A stretch of DNA of 64,000 nt from Candidatus Allofournierella excrementigallinarum (GTDB lineage Bacteria; Bacillota; Clostridia; Oscillospirales; Ruminococcaceae), in NCBI GenBank assembly GCA_019119025.1, contig DWXV01000051.1, positions 1-64,000 of the forward strand, given 5' to 3'. The position numbers were made by a program, and so were the translations under genes. This document shows positions 23,559-31,402 of this stretch, in pieces (positions within the stretch are counted from its first letter, which is position 1; each line of letters starts with the position of its first letter). The notes below the pieces were generated by a model. That model saw only the letters and a list, made by a program, of their open reading frames with translations, was not told the origin of the DNA and ran no database searches.

Positions 23559-24488
23559 TCATTCATACAGCTGCCTGCCGCTGAACACGCACAGGGCGCT
23601 TTTGGCCTTGCCCTGCTCCAGCAGCGTGCGGGCGGCAAAAAGCGTTGCCCCCGCGCTGGGCGCGGCGGGGATGGCGTCGGTGCGAAGCACGTCCCGGGCG
23701 GCCCGCAGCGCCTCGCCGGTGGCCACCGCCACCACCCGGTCCACGATGTAGGGGTTGTAGTTCTGGGGCACAAAGCCGGCCCCAAGCCCCGGAATGCCGT
23801 GGCGGCCGATGAACCCGCCGCCGATGGCCTGGCTCTCATAGGGTTCCACCGCCACCATGCGGATGTGGCTGGTCCAGGCTTTCACGTGCTCGCCCACGCC
23901 GGTCACCGTGCCGCCGCTGCCCACCCCCGCCACGATGGTGTCGATGTCCTCGCCGCCGTGGGTGGCCTTCAGGATGGCCGGGCCGGTGATGCGCCGGTGG
24001 TATTCCGGGTTGTCGTCGTTGTTGAAGTAGTCCAGGTAATAGCCGCCCCTCTCCTCGGCGGTGCGCAGGGCCTTTTCCCGGGCGGCCTTCCGGCGGGACA
24101 TGCCCTCCGGGCACAGCACCAGCTGGGCCCCCAGCCGCTGCAGCAGCTTCTGCCGCTCGCCCGGCAGGGTGGGGGAGACCACCAGATACACCGGGTGGCC
24201 GCTGCGCCTCGCCGCGATGCACAGCGCCGCCGCAAAAGTGCCGCCGCTGGCCTCCACCACCGGCTGGCCCTTTTTCAGGTCCCCCCGCTGGGCTGCCAGC
24301 GCCAGCATGCCTTCCGCCAGGCCGTCCTTGGCGCTGCCGGTGGGGCCCGCAAAGTCAAGATAGGCGAAAATGCGCCCCGGCGCCTCAAAGCGGGCGGTGT
24401 AGCCGGTGAGCTCCACCACCGGGCAGGCGTAGAGGTACTGATAGTAGTTCTTGAACACCGCCACGGCCCGCCGCCCCCCTTTTGCCAT
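23559..24488 (-). CDS. cysteine-synthase-like PLP enzyme (fold type II)
   Basis: 309 residues. The lysine expected to hold PLP is in GPTGSAKDGLAEG, and the phosphate-binding glycine loop is VGSGGTVTGVG. The substrate-side loop, T-S-G-N-T-G in CysK, reads EASGGTFAAAL here, so the asparagine that contacts the PLP ring is Gly. It therefore belongs to the cysteine synthase/cystathionine beta-synthase superfamily but may not make cysteine. An ATG at 24488 lies only about a dozen bases after the -10 and has no RBS; GTG 24464 (codon 9) has AAAGGGGGG 9 bases upstream and may be the true start. It is a single-gene unit between two terminators/promoters. Confidence 0.8.
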   Translation of the reverse strand: MAKGGRRAVAVFKNYYQYLYACPVVELTGYTARFEAPGRIFAYLDFAGPTGSAKDGLAEGMLALAAQRGDLKKGQPVVEASGGTFAAALCIAARRSGHPVYLVVSPTLPGERQKLLQRLGAQLVLCPEGMSRRKAAREKALRTAEERGGYYLDYFNNDDNPEYHRRITGPAILKATHGGEDIDTIVAGVGSGGTVTGVGEHVKAWTSHIRMVAVEPYESQAIGGGFIGRHGIPGLGAGFVPQNYNPYIVDRVVAVATGEALRAARDVLRTDAIPAAPSAGATLFAARTLLEQGKAKSALCVFSGRQLYE

Positions 24489-24499
24489 AAATTACTTTT

Positions 24500-24527
24500 A
24501 TTATAGCAAATGCGACCCTCCCGTCAA
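24500..24527 (-). promoter_or_regulatory. sigma-A promoter of PLP-enzyme gene
   Basis: Reverse strand: TTGACG (24527-24522), 16-base spacer, TATAAT (24505-24500). It is so close to the ATG at 24488 that the transcript would be nearly leaderless from that codon. Confidence 0.75.
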
Positions 24528-24602
24528 TGCGCCGCCTCCCTTCGCAGCCCAGTTTTCTGCACTTTTTCACAAAATGCGGCCCTTCTTTTTGTTCAATGCC
24601 TC

Positions 24603-24631
24603 TTGACAGGCGGCGGTTATTCTGCTATAAT
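24603..24631 (+). promoter_or_regulatory. consensus sigma-A promoter of ylxM-ffh
   Basis: TTGACA (24603-24608), 17-base spacer, TATAAT (24626-24631): exact consensus at both elements. A strong constitutive promoter fits SRP and ribosome-assembly genes. Confidence 0.9.
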
Positions 24632-24684
24632 GTGGACTGTAAAGTAAAAACCTTTACAAACCTCGCGAAAGGATGGGCTGCCCC

Positions 24685-25050
24685 GTGGCAAAGAACCTGG
24701 AGATCTCTTTTCTGCTGGATTTTTACGGCGACGTGCTCACCGAGCGTCAGCGCGAGGTGATGGAGCAGTACTATAACGACGATCTGTCGCTGGCCGAGAT
24801 CGCCGATAATTTCGGCATCACCCGCCAGGGCGTGCGCGACTCCATCAAGCGCGGCGAGGGCATCATCCTGGATCTGGAGCAGAAGGTGGGCTTCGCGGCC
24901 CGCTACCGGGCGGTGCAGCAGGGCGTGGCCCAGCTGGAAAGCCTGGTCCGCTCCATCCGCTTTGCCAACTCCAACTCCTACTCGCCCAACCCGGAGATCG
25001 AGCGGGACACAGAGCGGATGCTGGAGGAGATCCGGCGCATCACCGACTGA
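24685..25050 (+). CDS. ylxM: SRP-associated HTH protein YlxM
   Basis: 121-residue helix-turn-helix protein of the YlxM/p13 family, always next to ffh and reported to affect SRP function. The core ISFLLDFYGDVLTERQREVM, QYYNDDLSLAEIADNFGITR and QGVRDSIKRGE matches. GTG 24685 (VAKNLEI) is preferred over ATG 24673, because the AAAGG RBS directly touches the latter and Bacillus YlxM begins near this point. It is 20 bases upstream of ffh. Confidence 0.9.
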   Translation: MAKNLEISFLLDFYGDVLTERQREVMEQYYNDDLSLAEIADNFGITRQGVRDSIKRGEGIILDLEQKVGFAARYRAVQQGVAQLESLVRSIRFANSNSYSPNPEIERDTERMLEEIRRITD

Positions 25051-25070
25051 GAAGGGGGGCTTGAAGCACA

Positions 25071-26396
25071 ATGGCATTTGAATCCCTTTCCCAGCGCCTG
25101 GGCGGCGTGTTCAAGCGCCTGCGGGGCAAAGGCAAGCTCACCGAGGCGGACATCAAGGCCGCCATGCGGGAAGTGCGCATGGCCCTTCTGGAAGCCGACG
25201 TCAACTACACGGTGGCCAAAAGCTTCATCGCCCAGGTCACCGAGCGGGCCATGGGCCAGGAAGTCATGGAAAGCCTCACCCCCGCCCAGCAGGTCATCAA
25301 GATCGTCAACGAGGAACTCACCCGGCTCATGGGCGGCGAGGAAGCCGCCCGCATCCACATCAAGTCCAAGCCTCCCACGGTCATCATGCTCTGCGGTTTG
25401 CAGGGCAACGGCAAGACCACCCACGCCGCAAAGCTGGGCAAGTGGTTTTTGAAGGCCGGGCACCGGCCGCTGCTGGTGGCCTGCGACGTCTACCGCCCCG
25501 CGGCCATCGAGCAGCTGCAGGTGGTGGGCAAACAGGCGGGCGTGCCGGTGTTCACCCAGGGCACCGAAAAGCCGGAAGCCATTGCAAAGGCGGCGGTGGC
25601 CCACGCCAAGGACTACGGCAACGACATCGTCATTCTGGATACCGCCGGCCGTCTGCATGTGGACGAAGCCCTCATGGCAGAGCTCTCCCGCATCCGCGAA
25701 GCGGTGACGGTGGATGAAGTTCTGCTGGTGGTGGACGCCATGGCCGGCCAGGACGCGGTGAACGTGGCCAAGGCCTTCAATGAGGCGGTGGCCGTGGACG
25801 GCATCATCCTCACCAAGACCGACGGCGACACCCGCGGCGGCGCGGCCCTCAGCGTGAAGGCGGTCACCGGCAAGCCCATCAAGTTCCAGGGCACCGGCGA
25901 AAAGCTGGACGACCTGGAGGTCTTTCACCCCGCCCGCATGGCCAGCCGCATCCTGGGCATGGGCGACGTGCTCACCCTCATCGAAAAGGCCCAGGAGACC
26001 CAGGACCAGAAAAAGGCCGCCGAGACCGCAAAGCGCATGATGGACAGCAAGTTCGACATGAACGACATGCTGGACCAGCTTGCCCAGATGAAAAAGATGG
26101 GCGGCGTTTCCGCCATGCTCTCCATGCTGCCGGGCGGCGCGAAGGTCAACCCCGACGAGGTGGACGAAAAAGCCTTTGTCCGGGTGGAGGCCATCATCCT
26201 CAGCATGACCCCCGCCGAGCGGGCAAAGCCCGCCATCATCAACCCCAAACGCAAGCGGCGCATCGCCGCCGGCAGCGGCACCTCTGTTGAAGAGGTCAAC
26301 CGCCTTTTGCGCCAGTTCGAGGCCATGCAGAAGCTGATGAAGCAGGTCAAGAAGAACCCCCGCGCCTTTGGCCGGCGCATGAACATGGGCTTTTGA
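25071..26396 (+). CDS. ffh: signal recognition particle GTPase Ffh
   Basis: 441-residue SRP54 protein that targets nascent membrane and secreted proteins to the Sec translocon. N domain helix bundle (1-90). G domain: G1 GLQGNGKTTHAAKLG (here GNGKTT rather than the common GSGKTT), VACDVYRPAAIEQL, LDTAGRLHVDE and ILTKTDGDTRGGAA. The methionine-rich M domain (from about 320) binds 4.5S RNA through the conserved end region NPKRKRRIAAGSGTSVEEVN. Start ATG 25071 follows GAAGGGGGG. A hairpin separates it from rpsP. Confidence 0.97.
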   Translation: MAFESLSQRLGGVFKRLRGKGKLTEADIKAAMREVRMALLEADVNYTVAKSFIAQVTERAMGQEVMESLTPAQQVIKIVNEELTRLMGGEEAARIHIKSKPPTVIMLCGLQGNGKTTHAAKLGKWFLKAGHRPLLVACDVYRPAAIEQLQVVGKQAGVPVFTQGTEKPEAIAKAAVAHAKDYGNDIVILDTAGRLHVDEALMAELSRIREAVTVDEVLLVVDAMAGQDAVNVAKAFNEAVAVDGIILTKTDGDTRGGAALSVKAVTGKPIKFQGTGEKLDDLEVFHPARMASRILGMGDVLTLIEKAQETQDQKKAAETAKRMMDSKFDMNDMLDQLAQMKKMGGVSAMLSMLPGGAKVNPDEVDEKAFVRVEAIILSMTPAERAKPAIINPKRKRRIAAGSGTSVEEVNRLLRQFEAMQKLMKQVKKNPRAFGRRMNMGF

Positions 26397-26414
26397 GAGG
26401 CCCTTCCCAACTTG

Positions 26415-26464
26415 ATAAAACCTCTGGGGCCCAGCGGGCGTTTTGCCCGGGGCCGGGGTTTTAT
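26415..26464 (+). terminator. hairpin between ffh and rpsP, probable attenuating terminator
   Basis: Outer arms ATAAAACC/GGTTTTAT and inner GC helix (GGGCC..., GCGGGC/GCCCG) with a GTTTT loop; the 3' arm ends in TTTTAT. No clear promoter was found before rpsP, so partial readthrough is expected. Confidence 0.5.
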
Positions 26465-26514
26465 AGAATAAACGCCCAGCCAATGGGCCCCAATTTTAAC
26501 AGGAGGTGACAGGA

Positions 26515-26757
26515 ATGGCTGTCAAGATCAGACTGCGCCGCATGGGCGCCAAGAAGGCTCCGTTCTATCGTGTTGTGGTGGCGGATAGCCGCTTCCCCCG
26601 CGATGGCCGCTTTATCGAGGAGATCGGCTACTACGACCCCACCAAAGAGCCCTCTGTGATCAACATCGACGCCGAGAAGGCCAAGAAGTGGATCGCCAAC
26701 GGCGCTCAGCCCACCGACACGGTGCGCGCTCTGCTGAAGAAGTCCGAGATTCTGTAA
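26515..26757 (+). CDS. rpsP: 30S ribosomal protein S16
   Basis: 80 residues, complete S16: [40 protein letters not shown] and [15 protein letters not shown]. Binds 16S rRNA early in 30S assembly. ATG 26515 follows AGGAGGTGA (26501-26509). First of the classical rpsP-khpA-rimM-trmD order. Confidence 0.98.
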   Translation: MAVKIRLRRMGAKKAPFYRVVVADSRFPRDGRFIEEIGYYDPTKEPSVINIDAEKAKKWIANGAQPTDTVRALLKKSEIL

Positions 26758-26778
26758 CAGGCAATGGAGGACGTCAAA

Positions 26779-27012
26779 ATGCAGGAGTTGCTGCTTGCTG
26801 TGGCCCGGGGACTGGTGGATGAGCCGGACGCGGTGACCGTCACCGTGGACGATCCCCGTGAGGACGGCACCATCGTCTACCACCTGAGCGTGGCCGAAGG
26901 CGACATGGGCCGTGTGATCGGCAAACAGGGGCGTATTGCAAAGGCGATCCGCGTTGTGATGCGCGCCGCCGCCGTCCGCAAGGGGCAGAAGGTCCTGGTC
27001 GAGATCGACTGA
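26779..27012 (+). CDS. khpA: KH-domain RNA-binding protein KhpA
   Basis: 77-residue single KH-domain protein (YlqC/KhpA). The GxxG RNA-binding loop is in GRVIGKQGRIAKAIRVV. In Firmicutes it pairs with KhpB/Jag in RNA binding and affects cell elongation. ATG 26779 is 8 bases after TGGAGG (26765-26770); the upstream ATG 26764 overlaps that RBS and is unlikely. Confidence 0.93.
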   Translation: MQELLLAVARGLVDEPDAVTVTVDDPREDGTIVYHLSVAEGDMGRVIGKQGRIAKAIRVVMRAAAVRKGQKVLVEID

Positions 27013-27039
27013 CCTTTTGCCGCCCAGGCACAAGACCGA

Positions 27040-27066
27040 CAGGGCCCTTTGTCCCAAAGGGCCCTG
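27040..27066 (+). other. perfect hairpin between khpA and rimM
   Basis: 12-bp perfect stem CAGGGCCCTTTG/CAAAGGGCCCTG with a 3-base loop, 25 bases before the rimM start, with no U-tract. It is a likely RNA processing or pausing element rather than a terminator. Confidence 0.5.
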
Positions 27067-27090
27067 CTCCCATTTCAAGGGGGGATCCTC

Positions 27091-27621
27091 ATGCAAGAAT
27101 ATCTCGAAGCCTGCAAGGCAGTCACCACCCACGGCGTCTCCGGCGAGGTGAAGGTGGAGCTCTGGTGCGACAGCGCCGCCTTTTTGTCGGGCTTTTCCCG
27201 CCTCTACCGCGGGCCCCAGGGCCAGAATCCCATCGGCCTTGTGAAGGTGCGGCCCCACAAGAACATGGCCCTGCTCACGCTGGAGGGCGTCCATGACCCC
27301 GAGGCCGCCCGCGAGCTGGTGGGCACCGTGTTCTACATCGCCCGCGCCGAGGCGAAACTGCCCAAGGGGCATTATTTCAAGGCGGACCTGTTGGGCCTGC
27401 CGGTGGTGGACGCCGCCAGCGGCCGCGTTTACGGCACCATCGCCTCCGTCACCCGTCCCGCCGCCCAGGACATCTACACCGTGCGGGACGAAACCGGCGC
27501 CGAGACCCTGTTCCCGGCGGTGAAGCCTTTTTTGAAGCAGGTGGACCTGGAAAACGGCCGCGTGCTGGTGGAGCCCATCCCCGGCATGTTCACCGAGGCC
27601 GAGAACGGAGACCGCCCATGA
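27091..27621 (+). CDS. rimM: 16S rRNA processing protein RimM
   Basis: 176-residue ribosome maturation factor that binds S19 during 30S head assembly. The N-terminal RimM barrel (EACKAVTTHGVSGEVKVELW) and the C-terminal PRC-barrel (LPKGHYFKADLLGLPVVD ... IYTVRDETG ... LFPAVKPFLKQVDLENGRV) are both complete. ATG 27091 comes after AAGGGGGGATCC. It overlaps trmD by four bases (ATGA). Confidence 0.95.
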   Translation: MQEYLEACKAVTTHGVSGEVKVELWCDSAAFLSGFSRLYRGPQGQNPIGLVKVRPHKNMALLTLEGVHDPEAARELVGTVFYIARAEAKLPKGHYFKADLLGLPVVDAASGRVYGTIASVTRPAAQDIYTVRDETGAETLFPAVKPFLKQVDLENGRVLVEPIPGMFTEAENGDRP

Positions 27622-28340
27622 GCATGCGCATCGACATCGCCACCCTCTTCCCGGACATGTGCCGGCAGGTGCTGGACGAGAGCATTCTGGGGCGGGCGGC
27701 CCGCAAGGGCCTCATCGAGACCCACTGCCACCAGATCCGGGACTACACCCTCAACCGCCAGAAGCAGGTGGACGACTACCCCTACGGCGGCGGCTGCGGC
27801 ATGGTGATGAACGCCCAGCCCATCTACGACTGCTGCCAGGCCATCCTGGCCCAGTTCGAGGAGCAGGGCCGCCCACGTCCGCATATCGTGTTCATGACCG
27901 CCGCCGGCCAGCCCTACACCGAGCAGGTGGCCAGGGAGCTGGCCGCCCAGGACGGCCTCATCCTGGTCTGCGGCCACTACGAGGGAATGGACGAGCGGGT
28001 CATCGAGGAACTGGCCGATCGGGAGATCTCCATCGGCGACTATGTGCTCACCGGCGGCGAGCTGGCGGCCCTTGTGGTGGCGGACAGCGTGCTGCGCCTG
28101 CAGCCGGGCGTTCTGGCCGAGCCCCAGGGCTATCAGGAAGAGAGCCACTGGAACGGCTTGCTGGAATATCCCCAGTACACCCGCCCCGAGGAATGGCGGG
28201 GCCGCAAGGTGCCCGGGGTGCTGCTCAGCGGCCACCACGGCAACATCGACGCATGGCGTGCGAAGATGAGCCTGGAGCGCACAAAACAGCGCCGCCCGGA
28301 TTTGTACGAAAAGCTGCCCGATGAGCTCAAAAAAGTTTAA
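27618..28340 (+). CDS. trmD: tRNA (guanine-N1)-methyltransferase TrmD
   Basis: 240-residue SPOUT-class enzyme making m1G37 in tRNAs, which prevents +1 frameshifts. Trefoil-knot motifs are present: DDYPYGGGCGMVM, LILVCGHYEGMDERV, EISIGDYVLTGGELAA and VLLSGHHGNIDAWR. The start overlaps the rimM stop. rplS (L19), which usually follows trmD in Firmicutes, is not here; a terminator and an AT-richer gap precede ptsH. Confidence 0.97.
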   Translation: MSMRIDIATLFPDMCRQVLDESILGRAARKGLIETHCHQIRDYTLNRQKQVDDYPYGGGCGMVMNAQPIYDCCQAILAQFEEQGRPRPHIVFMTAAGQPYTEQVARELAAQDGLILVCGHYEGMDERVIEELADREISIGDYVLTGGELAALVVADSVLRLQPGVLAEPQGYQEESHWNGLLEYPQYTRPEEWRGRKVPGVLLSGHHGNIDAWRAKMSLERTKQRRPDLYEKLPDELKKV

Positions 28341-28360
28341 AATGGGAATTGTTCCCTTTT
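28337..28360 (+). terminator. terminator after trmD
   Basis: Stem AAAATGGGAA/TTCCCTTTT with a 3-base TTG loop, one bulged T and an A/T-rich foot, at the very end of trmD. The remaining gap to ptsH (about 200 bases) is noticeably AT-richer than its surroundings and holds only the ptsH promoter. Confidence 0.65.
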
Positions 28361-28480
28361 AAGTTTAAAACTTTTGGAACAAACCCATGATATTGTTGAA
28401 AACTTAATGGAGGAAATGCACAAAGAAACGTTTCCGGGTTTTTCGGCTTTTGCCAAACTGACAAAAATTCCCGAACGCTA

Positions 28481-28509
28481 TCGACAAGCGGGGGCGAATG
28501 GGATATTAT
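28481..28509 (+). promoter_or_regulatory. promoter of ptsH
   Basis: TCGACA (28481-28486), 17-base spacer, TATTAT (28504-28509), about 45 bases before the start codon. Confidence 0.6.
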
Positions 28510-28554
28510 AGTATCAAACCCGTTCAATCTTTTTTGAGTAGGAGTGTATGAACC

Positions 28555-28818
28555 ATGTTTGTGAAAGAAGTTACCGTTGAGAATCAGGTTGGCCTGCATG
28601 CCCGTCCGGCTACTTTCTTCATTCAAAAGGCCAACGAATACAAGTCCTCCATCTGGGTCGAGAAGGAGGAGCGCCGGGTCAACGCGAAGAGCCTGCTGGG
28701 CGTTCTGAGCCTGGGCATCGTGGGCGGCACCACCATCCGCATCATCGCCGACGGCGCCGACGAGCAGGACGCTGTGGAAGGCCTGATCGCGCTGGTCAAC
28801 TCCGGTTTTGCCGAGTAA
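28555..28818 (+). CDS. ptsH: phosphocarrier protein HPr
   Basis: 87 residues. The PTS phosphorylation site His15 is in GLHARPATFF, and the regulatory HPr-kinase site Ser46 is in VNAKSLLGVLSLG. HPr carries phosphate from EI to sugar EIIs, and when Ser-phosphorylated acts with CcpA in catabolite repression. Both sites mark it as true HPr and not Crh. ptsI does not follow, so the gene stands alone with its own promoter and terminator. RBS TAGGAG (28538-28543). Confidence 0.96.
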   Translation: MFVKEVTVENQVGLHARPATFFIQKANEYKSSIWVEKEERRVNAKSLLGVLSLGIVGGTTIRIIADGADEQDAVEGLIALVNSGFAE

Positions 28819-28838
28819 TTTCTTTTTTCATTCATAAA

Positions 28839-28866
28839 CAAAAGGGCGGAGCATTCCGCCCTTTTT
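28839..28866 (+). terminator. terminator after ptsH
   Basis: Stem AAAGGGCGGA/TCCGCCCTTT with a GCAT loop and a T-run to 28866. Confidence 0.9.
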
Positions 28867-28882
28867 CCTTTCCCGCCACGCC

Positions 28883-28911
28883 TTGTAATGGGGGCGGCGG
28901 CGGGATATAAT
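28883..28911 (+). promoter_or_regulatory. sigma-A promoter of uvrC
   Basis: TTGTAA (28883-28888), 17-base spacer, TATAAT (28906-28911), 28 bases before the uvrC start. Confidence 0.8.
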
Positions 28912-28939
28912 AAGGCCGGACGAAAGGAGGCGCGCCGCC

Positions 28940-30805
28940 GTGACCAAGGCCGAACTGTACGAAAAGGCAAAAATGCTGCCGCTGCTGCCGGGGGTCTACA
29001 TCATCCGGGACAAGCGGGACGAAATTATCTACATCGGCAAGGCCAAGCGGCTGCGCACCCGGGTCAGCCAGTATTTCCGGGAGGGCGTGCCCCACGACGC
29101 GAAGGTCACCCAGATGATCGGGCACGCCTTCGCCTTTGACGTCATCGTCTGCCAGAGCGAGTTCGAGGCCCTGGTGCTGGAGGCCAGCCAGATCAAGGCC
29201 CACACCCCGAAATACAACATCCTTTTGAAGGACGACAAGGGATACAGCTACGTCAAGATAACCAGGGGCGACTACCCCCGCATCTCGGCGGCGCTGCAGA
29301 AGGACGACGACGATGCCGACTACATCGGCCCCTTCACCAGCAGCTTTGCGGTGCGCCAGATGGTGGAAACGGCCCAGGACTCCTTCCTGCTGCCCCGCTG
29401 CGGCCGCCGCTTCCCCGAGGACATCGGCAAGGGCCGCCCCTGCCTCAACGCCCACATCGGCAAGTGCATGGCGCTGTGCAGCGGCAAGATCAGCAAAGAG
29501 GTCTATAACGAGGCGGTGAAGGGGGCCGTCCAGCTCATCCGCCACGGCAAAAAGGACATCCTCACCACCATGCGCCGCCGGATGGAGGAGGCCGCCGAAC
29601 GGCTGGACTTCGAGCAGGCCGCCCTTCTGCGGGACCAGATCGCCGCGGTGGAAAAGGTCGCCGCCGGCCAGAAGGTGGTGGTGGACGAGACGGTGGAGAT
29701 GGACGTGATGTCCTTCGCGGCCAGTGGCGCCAGCAGCTGCGCCGCCATCCTGCGCTACCGGAAAGGCCGCCTGGCGGACAAGCGGGAGTTCGTCTTTAAG
29801 GGCAGCACCGACCTGGAGGCCCTGCGGGAGGAATTTCTGCCCCGCTACTATCTCTACGGCGGCGAGATCCCCCGCCGCATCGCGGTGGACGCGCTGCCCG
29901 AGGCCGCCGAGGCCCTGGAGCAGCTGCTGAGCGAGACGCGGGGCACAAAAGTGCAGCTCTATGTGCCCCAGCGGGGGGATGTGGCCCGGCTGGTGACCAT
30001 GGCCTACACCAACGCCGTGGAGCGCCTTGCCCGGGAGAGCGGCCGCACCGACCGGGGCCAGCGCCTGCTGGACGAGACCGCCGCCCTGCTGGGCCTTGCA
30101 AAGCCGCCCCATGTCATCGAAAGCTACGACATCTCCAACTGGGGCGATGGCACCAGCGTCTGCGGCATGGTGGTGTTCCAGGACGGCAAGCCCCTGAAAA
30201 GCGGCTACCGCCGCTTTAAGATGCGCACCGTGCAGGGCACCGACGACTTTGCCAGCATGGCCGAGGCCCTCTCCCGGCGGGCCGGCGAGTATGAAAAGGG
30301 GACGGCGGGCCAGTTCGGCGTTCTGCCGGACCTCATCCTGCTGGACGGCGGCAAGGGCCAGGTGAGCGCGGTGAAAGCCGCCCTGGCGGGCACGGCCCTG
30401 GCGGCGGTGCCCCTCTTCGGCATGGTCAAGGACGACCACCACCGCACCCGGGCCATCGTCACCGCCGGCGGCGGCGAGATCGCCGTCAGCATGCACCGGG
30501 GCGTGTTTACCTTCCTGTCCAACATCCAGGAGGAGGTGCACCGCTTTTCCATCGAGTACCAGCGGGCCAGCCAGAAGAAAAAGTCCTATGCTTCCAGCCT
30601 CACCGCCATCCCCGGCGTGGGGCCCGCCACCGCCAAGGCGCTGCTGGCCCGGTTCAAAACGGTGGGCGCGGTGCGAGAGGCTTCCGCCGAGGAACTGGAA
30701 CAGGCAAAGGGCGTGGGCAGCGCCGCCGCCCGGCGCATTTTTGACTGGTTCCACGGCGGGCCGGCCCTTGACAAAGCCGGTCAAACAGGGGATAATGAAC
30801 CATAA
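28940..30805 (+). CDS. uvrC: excinuclease ABC subunit C
   Basis: 621-residue nucleotide-excision-repair nuclease that makes both incisions with UvrB. N-terminal GIY-YIG domain (GVYIIRDKRDEIIYIGKAKR). Four Cys in CGRRFPEDIGKGRPC...GKCMALC match the cluster-binding cysteines of UvrC. A UVR motif follows (MEEAAERLDFEQAALLRDQI), then an RNase H-like second nuclease domain (ESYDISNWGDGTSVCGMVVF, LILLDGGKGQVSA) and a C-terminal helix-hairpin-helix pair. GTG 28940 is 9 bases after AAAGGAGG. Confidence 0.97.
   Translation: MTKAELYEKAKMLPLLPGVYIIRDKRDEIIYIGKAKRLRTRVSQYFREGVPHDAKVTQMIGHAFAFDVIVCQSEFEALVLEASQIKAHTPKYNILLKDDKGYSYVKITRGDYPRISAALQKDDDDADYIGPFTSSFAVRQMVETAQDSFLLPRCGRRFPEDIGKGRPCLNAHIGKCMALCSGKISKEVYNEAVKGAVQLIRHGKKDILTTMRRRMEEAAERLDFEQAALLRDQIAAVEKVAAGQKVVVDETVEMDVMSFAASGASSCAAILRYRKGRLADKREFVFKGSTDLEALREEFLPRYYLYGGEIPRRIAVDALPEAAEALEQLLSETRGTKVQLYVPQRGDVARLVTMAYTNAVERLARESGRTDRGQRLLDETAALLGLAKPPHVIESYDISNWGDGTSVCGMVVFQDGKPLKSGYRRFKMRTVQGTDDFASMAEALSRRAGEYEKGTAGQFGVLPDLILLDGGKGQVSAVKAALAGTALAAVPLFGMVKDDHHRTRAIVTAGGGEIAVSMHRGVFTFLSNIQEEVHRFSIEYQRASQKKKSYASSLTAIPGVGPATAKALLARFKTVGAVREASAEELEQAKGVGSAAARRIFDWFHGGPALDKAGQTGDNEP
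30768..30796 (+). promoter_or_regulatory. sigma-A promoter of rsmD, at the uvrC end
   Basis: TTGACA (30768-30773), 17-base spacer, GATAAT (30791-30796), inside the last codons of uvrC. Confidence 0.75.
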
Positions 30806-30853
30806 ACTCGGCGCGGCCCCAGGCGGCCGCGGGCAGAAAGGCGGGAATGAAAC

Positions 30854-31402
30854 ATGCGCGTGATCGCCGGAGAGGCCCGGGGCACAAAACTGGAAACGCT
30901 GCCCGGCGAGGAGGTCACCCGGCCCACCATCGACCGGGTGAAAGAGGCCATGTTCAGCGCCCTGCAGTTCAGCCTGCCCGGCGCGCGGGTGCTGGATCTG
31001 TTCGCCGGCAGCGGCCAGCTGGGCATCGAGGCGGTCAGCCGGGGCGCGGCCAGCTGCGTTTTTCTGGACCGTGACCGCCGCGCGGTGGACATCGTGACCA
31101 AAAACTGCAAAGCGGCGGGCGTGTTCGACCGGTGCCGTGTGGCCCAGGGCGAGGCGGAAGGCTTCCTTGCCGCCACAAAAGACACCTTCCACATCGTGCT
31201 GCTGGACCCGCCCTATCGCCAGGGCACGCTGGCGGCCATCCTGCCGGCGGTGGCGAAGGTGACCGCCCCCGGCGGCGCCGTGCTCTGCGAAAGCGAGCTT
31301 GCCGCCGATCTTCCGGATGAGTGCGGCGGCCTTCACAAGAAAAAACAATACCGGTACGGCAAGGTGCTGGTGACCCGTTACGAAAAGGAGCGAGCGGAAT
31401 GA
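30854..31402 (+). CDS. rsmD: 16S rRNA (guanine966-N2)-methyltransferase RsmD
   Basis: 182-residue SAM methyltransferase: MRVIAGEARGTKLETLPGEE, TRPTIDRVKEAMFSAL, motif I VLDLFAGSGQLGIEA and catalytic LLDPPYRQGT. It modifies G966 of 16S rRNA. Often followed by coaD; here it overlaps by four bases (ATGA) with a coiled-coil gene of unknown role instead. Confidence 0.95.
   Translation: MRVIAGEARGTKLETLPGEEVTRPTIDRVKEAMFSALQFSLPGARVLDLFAGSGQLGIEAVSRGAASCVFLDRDRRAVDIVTKNCKAAGVFDRCRVAQGEAEGFLAATKDTFHIVLLDPPYRQGTLAAILPAVAKVTAPGGAVLCESELAADLPDECGGLHKKKQYRYGKVLVTRYEKERAE

Noticed and set aside
28407-28511. 34-codon open frame in the gap before ptsH
   Set aside because: No usable RBS for its first ATG, and it runs through the ptsH promoter; probably chance in AT-richer DNA.
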